From contig JAIOKI010000005.1 in assembly GCA_028335825.1 (NCBI GenBank), positions 62,001-126,000 of the forward strand: a DNA stretch of 64,000 nt, in the 5' to 3' direction. The DNA comes from Nosema muscidifuracis (taxonomy: Eukaryota > Microsporidia > Nosematidae). Both the position numbers and the translations under genes were made by a program. Of the stretch, positions 29,191-36,627 are shown in pieces; within the stretch, counting starts at the first letter, position 1, and each line of letters opens with the position of its first letter. The notes beneath the pieces were generated by a model. It did no database searches. It was given only the letters and a program-made list of their open reading frames with translations, and was not told the DNA's origin.

Positions 29191-31638
29191 TTATTTTTTA
29201 ACAAGTTCATCCTCAAGCATATTCATTATCTTAATTAATATCGTATTTACTTCATAAAATTTTAATTTATGAATCTTAGATATTTCTTCAATAGATTTGT
29301 GTTGACATCCAATCATCAATAAAACACTTTGCTGCAATAAACTAAGCTGAACATTCATCTGGTCATTAAAATATTTTCTAGCTATAAGAGGCATTATATC
29401 AATAATTTCTAGAATATCTATGATTCCTCTACAATACTTATTAATTCGTTTTGTATCTTCATCTGAAAATATTATTTTTTCTTCTATTTGATTATAAACT
29501 TTATTAAATAGTAAAACTAATGATAAAGATGAACTCAAATTTGTAAAAGAATATCCCAATTGACCTATAAATCTAGTTTTGAAAGTTTTGTAATATTTTA
29601 ATAGGCTTGTGTCTAGAAGAGGATCGACAGATTTCATTAAAATCAGTGTGTGTTCACCAGTAATAAAACTAACGGTCTGTTTTATACAAATGGGCACTAA
29701 TTCATGTTTTTTCCAAAAATTAAGAAGTCTTTCTGTTACACCAAATGAAGTTCCTATCCAAGAAATTTTAGGTATTAATATATCACTAGAATCATGAAAT
29801 ACCACATCTTTACCATAATCTTCAATTCCAATCTTTACTCTGGTCAAGGAAGAATGTTGATTAGTCTTTAAAAAATCAACAAGAAGTTCTAAAGCACGGG
29901 ATCCATAACCCATAGACATATAGTCCGGATGAACAGCTATTCTTACTATTCTGAGTCCAAGATAATTTAAAAAATCTTTATCATAATTTGTTTCGGAAAC
30001 TATCCAGGGAATGAGATTTCCTTTTTTAGTCAAACTTTTTTGGCATCTTCCTTCAAAAGAAACGTGTATTGCACACAAAACCCTCGGCACAATTTTACCA
30101 TTTGAATTGATTGTTGTCAATAAAGTAAATATTTCATGACTTGGTGAATCTGCAAGTATTTGTATATCATTAGGACTATTTTTATAATGCGAAGCAATAA
30201 ATAAACTAAAAACTTCATTCAAAATGTCTTCACTGTGTGAATTACCGCTAAATAAAGCATCTCTATCGACATAATACAAGTCACAACTGGTTGGAACAGG
30301 GCAATTATTAAGTTTTTTCACATTGATATTTAAAAGTAATGTCTCATTGAGCCAACTCTCTACGGGATCATAATTTCCATATCTAATAGATGCACTCATA
30401 CTCATTTCTTTATATTTAAACGGATTATCTGAATTGCTAGTTTCTCTAAGATATTCTGTCATTTTTGTCGAGAAAGCTCTTCCTGTTCCTTCATATCCAC
30501 TACTTGTTGTAGCCATTATGATTAAATTAGGAAATAGTAATTTTTTTAACAAAGGCAGAGGAATAGCCGCAGCTTCATCAATAATGAACATATCTGGATG
30601 ATATTTTAGCTCATCAAATGGATTGAAATATTCAATCGACTGCTTCATATTTTTTAAAATTTCTATTCTTTGTACTAATCGTTTTTTAGATTTAAAACTG
30701 TAAATTATTTTAAAATCTTTATATTTTTTGTAACCAATAGCTTCTAGTCCATGTATTATAAATTCAAATACCATTTTTATATTTTCCAAAGCTGGTGCTG
30801 CTATATAAATAGATGAATATTTTAAATCAATAGCTTTAGCTATAGAAATACCTAAAGCAACTGATTTTCCTCTTCCTCTACCTGCTTGAATCGAATAAAT
30901 CATTCTTTCCGTTCTGTCCTTTACAGCTGATATAAGTTCCCTTATTACGTTTTTTTGGTCTATTGTTTTTCCCATATTAATTAGTGTTTTATCATAATCC
31001 AAGACATCATTAGTTTCTTCATTACACTTGATTTCATTATCAGAGCAATTCACTATCTCTAAATCAAATTTTGTACATGAAAGTACTTGAAAGGCAGAAT
31101 TAATGAATACAGTAAATTTAGTATCAGTCAATGATCTGAACAATCGTTTATTGTACCTTGGAACAAAATCTTCATCCAAAAGAAAATCTGATCTTGCTTT
31201 TACAAGTGAATCCAAAGAGTTTACATTATCCAATAATAAAACTACAATTCCACCTCCCCTAACTGTCTCGATACTAAGAGCAATAAGGTTTGGAGTCAAA
31301 GATTCAAAATCTTGGAGAATAAGCAGATCAACAGTCTGTCCTAAAATTTTGTCCCCTTCATTATAACTAATAAATTGAATATCTTGTGATTTAATAAAAT
31401 CATTTAACCTCTTTTGATCATCTTTTTCACAACTTGAATTTTCAACTTCTTTTACCATGGCATTATTTTTATGGCACCATATTATTGATTCAACAGATTT
31501 TGTAGAATTAGCAGCCAAAATACTATAAATATGTGGAATATGTCTTTTGGTATTCTCTCCGATAAGAACAAAGAAACATCTATGATTTACACTTTTACTG
31601 TATTTTACTAAAGATAGAATTCTATTATCTGTTTTCAT
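29191..31638 (-). CDS. KRE33: RNA cytidine acetyltransferase NAT10/Kre33
   Basis: This enzyme uses acetyl-CoA and ATP to make N4-acetylcytidine in 18S rRNA and tRNA, and helps 40S assembly in the nucleolus. At 815 aa it is shorter than the yeast protein (over 1000 aa). The ATPase/helicase module has Walker A QAGRGRGKSVAL (about 251-262) and a DEAA box (MFIIDEAAAIPLPLL). The GNAT acetyltransferase segment is clear: IVRIAVHPDYMSMGYGSRAL (about 562-581). The C-terminal tail typical of the family is shortened. The ATG follows TAACCGTTAGTT, lacking a full C-run. The neighbouring gene at 32004 runs the same way, separated by 365 bp that hold a coding-like relic. Confidence 0.96.
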   Translation of the reverse strand: MKTDNRILSLVKYSKSVNHRCFFVLIGENTKRHIPHIYSILAANSTKSVESIIWCHKNNAMVKEVENSSCEKDDQKRLNDFIKSQDIQFISYNEGDKILGQTVDLLILQDFESLTPNLIALSIETVRGGGIVVLLLDNVNSLDSLVKARSDFLLDEDFVPRYNKRLFRSLTDTKFTVFINSAFQVLSCTKFDLEIVNCSDNEIKCNEETNDVLDYDKTLINMGKTIDQKNVIRELISAVKDRTERMIYSIQAGRGRGKSVALGISIAKAIDLKYSSIYIAAPALENIKMVFEFIIHGLEAIGYKKYKDFKIIYSFKSKKRLVQRIEILKNMKQSIEYFNPFDELKYHPDMFIIDEAAAIPLPLLKKLLFPNLIIMATTSSGYEGTGRAFSTKMTEYLRETSNSDNPFKYKEMSMSASIRYGNYDPVESWLNETLLLNINVKKLNNCPVPTSCDLYYVDRDALFSGNSHSEDILNEVFSLFIASHYKNSPNDIQILADSPSHEIFTLLTTINSNGKIVPRVLCAIHVSFEGRCQKSLTKKGNLIPWIVSETNYDKDFLNYLGLRIVRIAVHPDYMSMGYGSRALELLVDFLKTNQHSSLTRVKIGIEDYGKDVVFHDSSDILIPKISWIGTSFGVTERLLNFWKKHELVPICIKQTVSFITGEHTLILMKSVDPLLDTSLLKYYKTFKTRFIGQLGYSFTNLSSSLSLVLLFNKVYNQIEEKIIFSDEDTKRINKYCRGIIDILEIIDIMPLIARKYFNDQMNVQLSLLQQSVLLMIGCQHKSIEEISKIHKLKFYEVNTILIKIMNMLEDELVKK

Positions 31639-32003
31639 AACTAACGGTTAGAAATTAAAAAAAATTATATTTTTATATATCTAATCAGTAAAACAAAATA
31701 CAAGAAGAAGATAATACCTTTTGTGATAGCATAAAACTAAGTACAACAAAGCTTTTAGATGATATTAATGCAAGTTAAGAGTTATTTAATTATAAAATAG
31801 TAAAAAATGATTCATCTTACAGCATATAGAATTAGATCATGAAATTAACTTATATATATTCCAGAATATGTAAATGACTCTAGTGAACTTGAATCTAAAA
31901 TTATATTTTAACTTAAAAAGTTAACAATAGAAAAGTCAAATGATGACTTTAGACTTCTTGCACATGAAGAAGAAATTATAAAGTCCAAAATTAAATACAT
32001 TTT
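31639..32003. other. Spacer with coding-like relic
   Basis: It lies between KRE33 and the U1C-type gene. The right half gives one long plus-strand frame broken once (see the relic at 31850-32056). The left part is AT-rich promoter-like sequence. Confidence 0.5.
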
Positions 32004-32056
32004 TTATAGTTTATTTTTGTACAAATTTTGTAATGTCTCATTTATATCTCGTTTAT
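31850..32056 (+). pseudogene. Coding-like relic antisense to the end of the U1C-type gene
   Basis: A plus-strand frame gives LIYIPEYVNDSSELESKIIF, one stop, then LKKLTIEKSNDDFRLLAHEE and further residues to a stop near 32056. The composition is protein-like, there is no ATG, and it overlaps the 3' end of the minus-strand zinc-finger gene. It may be the remnant of a gene once adjacent to KRE33, or chance. Confidence 0.2.
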
Positions 32057-32372
32057 AATTATTCACATCAGAAAAAACAAAATATTTGGGCAGTTTAAAA
32101 TTTTTTGGTTCGAACGGTATTGTAAAATTTTTAGGAAATAAAAAAGGAGGAATTCTAAATCCAAAATTATTTTTACTAAATTTAGTTTCATAATCCTTCA
32201 TTTGTTTTTTATGTGTTTCAATCTCATCTTTTAACTTTTCATCCTCAAGTATCTCCATAAAATATGTCTCCTTCATTATCTTATGCTTGGATCCGTTTAT
32301 ATGCATCTTCCTTGATTTGTATGTATTAAGATGAAGTTTTTTGTTACATATCTCACACTTAAATTTTTTCAT
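32004..32372 (-). CDS. U1 snRNP C-type zinc-finger protein
   Basis: This 122-aa protein begins with a U1C-type C2H2 finger: KFKCEICNKKLHLNTYKSRK then MHINGSKH, so C-x2-C, H and H are spaced as in U1C (C-x2-C-x(17-19)-H-x5-H). U1C stabilises pairing of U1 snRNA with 5' splice sites. The rest is a charged helix and a Pro/Phe/Lys-rich tail (FGFRIPPFLFPKNFTIPF), matching the Pro-rich tail of the family in type only. A U1C gene would imply that this species keeps some splicing, though no intron is seen in the window. It could instead be another zf-U1 protein. The start follows GGGCCT and lies 42 bp from the divergent V-ATPase gene. Confidence 0.7.
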   Translation of the reverse strand: MKKFKCEICNKKLHLNTYKSRKMHINGSKHKIMKETYFMEILEDEKLKDEIETHKKQMKDYETKFSKNNFGFRIPPFLFPKNFTIPFEPKNFKLPKYFVFSDVNNYKRDINETLQNLYKNKL

Positions 32373-32414
32373 AGGCCCTTCTTGTTTTATAAATTATTTT
32401 CAGTTAATACCCTA
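32373..32414. promoter_or_regulatory. 42-bp bidirectional promoter (U1C-type gene / VMA8)
   Basis: Only 42 bp separate two divergent ATGs. The left edge reads GGGCCT toward the minus-strand gene and the right edge reads TACCCTA toward VMA8, so each direction has its own C/G-run next to its ATG. Any core promoter must fit between them. Confidence 0.7.
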
Positions 32415-33041
32415 ATGGCAGACCAAAGACTTCCAATATTTCCAACAAGAATGAATTTAAGACTTATAGATAACAAAGAAAAAAGTGCGGAAAAAGGTAG
32501 AGTTCTTCTTAAGAGGAAGAGTGATTCTCTTAAACAGAAGTTTAAAATTATCGAACGAGAATACAACGAAAAGAAAAAAGATATAAACAAAATGTTGAAA
32601 GATGCATTTTTTAAAATGTCAGAGGCAGAATTCTTAGGAGCTAATTTACAAATGTACATTCATGAATGTCAAAAACAGCCTGTGTATGTAAAAACATCAG
32701 TAGAAGTTATTTCAGGCGTTACTCTTACAAATTTTGAATTAGATAAATCAAATATAAAAAGTATTCTATGGTTAGATAGAAGTGGTCATGTTCTTAATGA
32801 TTGTAGGAATAGTTTTTTACATGTTCTTGAGTTGCTTATAGAATTATCAGCTCTTTCTAATAGCTTTAAAGTTCTTGAACATGTTTTGATGTCAACGAAT
32901 AGAAGAGTGAATGCTTTGGAATTTAACGTTATTCCTAAATTACAGAATACGATTGGATATATTAATTCAGAATTAGACGAACAAGATCGCGAAGATTTTT
33001 TTAGACTTAAAAAAATCCAAAGCCTTAAAAATAAAAAATAA
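32415..33041 (+). CDS. VMA8: V-type H+-ATPase subunit D (central stalk)
   Basis: Subunit D forms the rotor shaft of the V1 sector, which acidifies vacuole-type compartments. From ATG 32415 the protein is 208 aa and opens MADQRLPIFPTRMNLRLI, matching the conserved D-R-x-x-x-x-P-x-R N-terminus of subunit D. GRVLLKRKSDSLKQKF (about 26-41) matches G-x-x-L-L-K-x-K-x-D-x-L. The C-terminal coiled-coil half holds RRVNALEFNVIPKL, the usual R-R-V-N-A-L-E-x-V-x-I-P. An upstream in-frame ATG at 32331 is rejected because it lies inside the divergent gene, and TACCCTA directly precedes 32415. It converges with RPT3 with 17 bp between stops. Confidence 0.95.
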   Translation: MADQRLPIFPTRMNLRLIDNKEKSAEKGRVLLKRKSDSLKQKFKIIEREYNEKKKDINKMLKDAFFKMSEAEFLGANLQMYIHECQKQPVYVKTSVEVISGVTLTNFELDKSNIKSILWLDRSGHVLNDCRNSFLHVLELLIELSALSNSFKVLEHVLMSTNRRVNALEFNVIPKLQNTIGYINSELDEQDREDFFRLKKIQSLKNKK

Positions 33042-33058
33042 ATTGTATTTACTTACGT

Positions 33059-34228
33059 TTAATAGTAGAAATCTGGTTGATTATCATTTCTTTCTACGAC
33101 TTTAGTATAAGCTTCTTCGAAATCCTTGTGATTTACAACATAACGACTAGATCTTACAGCTAAAGTACCTGCTTCTTGACATATTGAATTTATATCAGCA
33201 CAACTTATTCTATCCGGTCTATTTACAAGAACTTCTAAATTAACGTCATTAGCAAGACTCATTTTTCCTGTAACTGTAGAAAATACCAATCTTTTTTGTC
33301 TTCTATCTGGAAGAGGAAATTCAATTTTTCTATCTAATCTTCCAGGTCGAAGTAATGCAGGATCGATAGTATCAGCTCTGTTTGTTGCCATTATAACTCT
33401 TACATTACAATTTTGATCAAATCCATCCATTTGATTTAATAATTCTAATAGAACTCTTTGGACTTCTCTATCTGCTGAAGTAGATGCATCAAATCTTTTT
33501 GTCGCTATAGAATCAGCTTCATCAATGAACATTATACTTGGTTCATGTTCCCTTGCTAATCTAAAAACATCTCTTACCATTCTTGGACCTTCTCCTAAGT
33601 ATTTTTGAACAAATTCCGATCCATTTATAGAAATAAAAGTTGCTTTCGTATGATTCGCTACTGCTTTAACAAGCATTGTTTTTCCAGTTCCTGGTGGTCC
33701 ATAAAGTAAAACTCCTCTTGGAGGTTCAATTCCTATTTGTTTGTATAAATCATGATGTAATAAAGGAAGTTCAACTGTTTCTCTTATTTCTTGTTTTTGT
33801 ACATCTAATCCACCTACATCAGCATAAGTTACATCTGGTTTTTCACTATCAGCCATTACAGGGATAGCACTATCAGCTTCTGGCGGTAGAACATCTACAA
33901 TAGCACTAGAGTGTCGATGTAAGGCTACTGTAGTATTTGGTTTTAAAAGTTCCCTGTCTACAGTAGAAAGTATTTTAACTACATAATTACTTCCTGCTGT
34001 ACTTCCTACAATCGCTGTGTTACTATCAATAGGTTCTAAAAATTGTCCCATAATTAATGGTACACTCTTTACTCTATTAATTTCCTCCTTAGCATGTCTT
34101 TCTTCTCTTTTTAATATTTCTATTTCTTTTCTTACATATTCTTCTCTAAGAGAAAGTAATTTGTATTCTTTCTCTTTTTCCTTGTATGTTATAAATTTGT
34201 ACTCTGATGAAATATTCTGTTTTATCAT
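33059..34228 (-). CDS. RPT3: 26S proteasome regulatory ATPase Rpt3
   Basis: Rpt3 is one of six AAA ATPases that unfold substrates at the base of the 19S particle. The 389-aa protein has an N-terminal coiled coil, an OB domain ending [18 protein letters not shown] (the Rpt3 signature), then the AAA module: Walker A GPPGTGKT (about 176), pore loop FVQKYLGEG, Walker B IMFIDEAD (about 230), sensor TNRAD and Arg finger [17 protein letters not shown]. It ends in FYY, a valid HbYX motif that docks into the 20S ring. The human Walker B IDEID reads IDEAD here. The start follows TTTACCCTTAA. Confidence 0.97.
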   Translation of the reverse strand: MIKQNISSEYKFITYKEKEKEYKLLSLREEYVRKEIEILKREERHAKEEINRVKSVPLIMGQFLEPIDSNTAIVGSTAGSNYVVKILSTVDRELLKPNTTVALHRHSSAIVDVLPPEADSAIPVMADSEKPDVTYADVGGLDVQKQEIRETVELPLLHHDLYKQIGIEPPRGVLLYGPPGTGKTMLVKAVANHTKATFISINGSEFVQKYLGEGPRMVRDVFRLAREHEPSIMFIDEADSIATKRFDASTSADREVQRVLLELLNQMDGFDQNCNVRVIMATNRADTIDPALLRPGRLDRKIEFPLPDRRQKRLVFSTVTGKMSLANDVNLEVLVNRPDRISCADINSICQEAGTLAVRSSRYVVNHKDFEEAYTKVVERNDNQPDFYY

Positions 34229-34243
34229 TTAAGGGTAAATTTT

Positions 34244-34613
34244 TCATTTTATTTCTACCAAACAATTTATAGGATAAAAATATTTTACTAATTGTATTAG
34301 AATATTTATTGTTATACAGATAAATATTAATTTTTCTTTACTGATCATATATAGAATATTTAATGTTATAAATATTTTATTAATTATATGTAGAAAATTT
34401 ATTGTTATAAATATTTTATTAATTATATGTAGAAAATTTATTGTTATAAATATTTTATTAATTATATTTAAAAAATTTATTGTTATGTATATTTTATTAA
34501 TTGTTATGTATATTTTACCAATTGTATTAGAGTATTTATTATTATATAGATACATATTAATTTATCTTTACCAATTATATGTAAAAAGTATTGTTATATA
34601 GATACATTTTAAT
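34244..34613. repeat. Tandem ~39-bp repeats between RPT3 and CDC7
   Basis: The unit AATTATATGTAGAAAATTTA plus TTGTTATAAATATTTTATT recurs four or more times from about 34330 to 34510, with variants on both sides. A 103-codon frame through it on the minus strand is a by-product of the 39-bp (13-codon) period and is not taken as a gene. Confidence 0.7.
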
Positions 34614-35654
34614 TTATTGAAGAATAGAATCAAAAAATTTGTGATTCAAAGCATCTTCTGCTGATATTCGTGTATCTGCATTAATGTCTAACAGTTTATA
34701 TAATAAATCATATCCATCAGGTTCAAGCTCAAGAAAAGGATTCATGCTTTCTACAATTCTTTCAAATGGTACTCTATCTTCAGGTATAGTATCTATATTA
34801 GATTTCCATATTCTACCATACTTTTTAGCAGCTTTACGCATTTCTTTATGTCCAAAAATAGTGCCTATTTCTACCAAAGCATCGATATCATCAGTTGAAT
34901 AAAAAAATGGATACTGAACACAAAGAATGTTTAAGAAAATAACACCCGCTGACCAAATATCTATAGCACTGGTCTGATACTGATATTTAAAAATAACTTC
35001 AGGTGCTCTAAATCCTCTTGTACCTGCTCTTGGTGCTTTAATTTGAGGACGAGTGTCTCTTTCGTAATATCCAGGGGGTTTCGATCGAGACACTACAGAA
35101 TTAAAGAATATTACAGGTTTATTTTTTGATTTAGTCAATTCCGAATTTTTTTTCTGTTCAAATTTCGTTGCATATTGTGCTAACCCGAAATCTATCAAAT
35201 ATCCTTGTTCTAAATCCCGGTTATATAAAAAGTTACCTGGTTTAATATCCCTGTGTATAATTTTACACTTGTGCATGTGATTAATTGGAAGGAGTAGATT
35301 ATACATATATTTTTTTATATCGTAGATAGTACAAGATGCAATAAAATCTCTAAATTCTGTAAACTCAAAATATGGAAAAATTGCTACGATTTGATCCTCA
35401 TGACGAATTACTCCTAAAATTGGTATACAGTTATTCTGGCCTTTTAGATCGTTTAAAAAATTTAATTCGTCTATAACCCTATTTGGTGCACTCGTTTTTG
35501 TAATAGCTTTGAGTGCAACATATATATTAGTACGTATATCCAATGCTTTATAAACTCTACTAAATGTTCCTTCTCCTGTTTTACTTATTATATTGTACTT
35601 GTTTCTAAGAAATTTTAGATGTTCTAATTCTTCATGATCAAGATTCTCAGTCAT
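34614..35654 (-). CDS. CDC7: CDC7-type kinase (DDK catalytic subunit)
   Basis: Cdc7 with its activator Dbf4 phosphorylates MCM helicase subunits to fire replication origins. The 346-aa protein has the Gly loop GEGTFSRVYKA (about 28-38), VALKAI lysine, catalytic HRDIKPGNFL (about 137), DFGLAQY (about 157) and the CDC7-specific GTRGFRAPEVI with QTSAIDIWSAGVIFL. The kinase insert between DFG and APE is shortened to about 50 residues, and the family's other inserts are minimal. The ATG is preceded by CTTATCCC. No DBF4 candidate is seen in the window. Minisatellites flank it on both sides. Confidence 0.93.
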   Translation of the reverse strand: MTENLDHEELEHLKFLRNKYNIISKTGEGTFSRVYKALDIRTNIYVALKAITKTSAPNRVIDELNFLNDLKGQNNCIPILGVIRHEDQIVAIFPYFEFTEFRDFIASCTIYDIKKYMYNLLLPINHMHKCKIIHRDIKPGNFLYNRDLEQGYLIDFGLAQYATKFEQKKNSELTKSKNKPVIFFNSVVSRSKPPGYYERDTRPQIKAPRAGTRGFRAPEVIFKYQYQTSAIDIWSAGVIFLNILCVQYPFFYSTDDIDALVEIGTIFGHKEMRKAAKKYGRIWKSNIDTIPEDRVPFERIVESMNPFLELEPDGYDLLYKLLDINADTRISAEDALNHKFFDSILQ

Positions 35655-35675
35655 GGGATAAGAAAAAATTAATTA

Positions 35676-35911
35676 TTTATTTTACAATTATATGTTTAGC
35701 TTACATACATTTTCAAAATCATTTTATTACTTAAAAGAGTATCTCATGTAAATAAATTAATTATTTATTTTTTTAGCTTACATACATTTTCAAAATCATT
35801 TTATTACTTAAAAGAGTATCTCATGTAAATAAATTAATTATTTATTTTTTTAGCTTACATACATTTTCAAAATCATTTTATTACTTAAAAGAGTATCTCA
35901 TGTGAATAAAA
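35676..35911. repeat. 77-bp minisatellite, three copies
   Basis: The unit AGCTTACATACATTTTCAAA ... AAAGAGTATCTCATGTAAAT ... ATTATTTATTTTTTT starts at 35698, 35775 and 35852, exactly 77 bp apart, with almost no differences. It lies just upstream of the CDC7 start. The near identity implies recent expansion or homogenisation. Confidence 0.9.
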
Positions 35912-36627
35912 TAATAGTTATTAATATACAAAATTTATTTATCAACGGACTCTTAAGGTGAAATAATTAGATTGTTATTATAACTTATGTTCCAAGAATG
36001 CATTAATTTAGAGTTTAATTCAATACATAATTGGCAGTACAATAAAATGACATGCCTATCTTCACACCTTCATCTTAGTGAGGGATAATATATATTAATA
36101 GTGGTTCTATACAGGAGTATTATTTCTGTTTTGTAAATAATACATTGTTATGTCTAAAAATATTTATACTTCTTCTAAATAATTAATAGTCACTGAATTT
36201 AATTTCTTTATTATTGAACAATGTCTTAAAACTCTTTTTATTTTAATGCTTATTTATTAGCTTCTTGTAAAAGTACATCTTTTAGGTATCAGATAATACT
36301 TCATTATTGCAAGGAAACGAACACGTTTTTATAAAAAATAATGAAGAATGTTCATATAGTATGTTTATACATTGTAATCACTTAAGTTACAATTCTTCCT
36401 ATTATTTATTTACTTAAAAACTTTTTTTAGTTTACATATCTACAGATGAGAAAATTCATTAATATATAAAATGCTTAAAATTATACACTAATTTTTACAT
36501 AGAAATTAACTACATTCTAAGAACGGAAAAACTTTAACTAGTAACATATAAAAAGTTAGAAATTAAATAATTAAAGTCATTCCTGCTCTAAAAACGGAAA
36601 ATCTTTAGAATTACATTAAATAATTTA
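35912..36627. other. Spacer, no gene recognised
   Basis: About 700 bp without a supported gene. A patch around 36000-36130 is less A+T-extreme (GGCAGTACAATAAAATGACA, CACACCTTCATCTTAGTGAG) and could be a small RNA gene, but I matched no known RNA. ATTCTAAGAACGGAAAAACT and a similar copy near 36580 form a short direct repeat. Confidence 0.4.

Noticed and set aside
32331-32414. Upstream in-frame ATG for VMA8 adding 28 residues
   Set aside because: It lies within the divergent zinc-finger gene, and the conserved subunit D N-terminus begins at 32415 right after TACCCTA.
34244-34555. 103-codon minus-strand frame of Ile/Asn/Phe repeats
   Set aside because: It is produced by the 39-bp spacer minisatellite and has no start-proximal element or protein-like composition.
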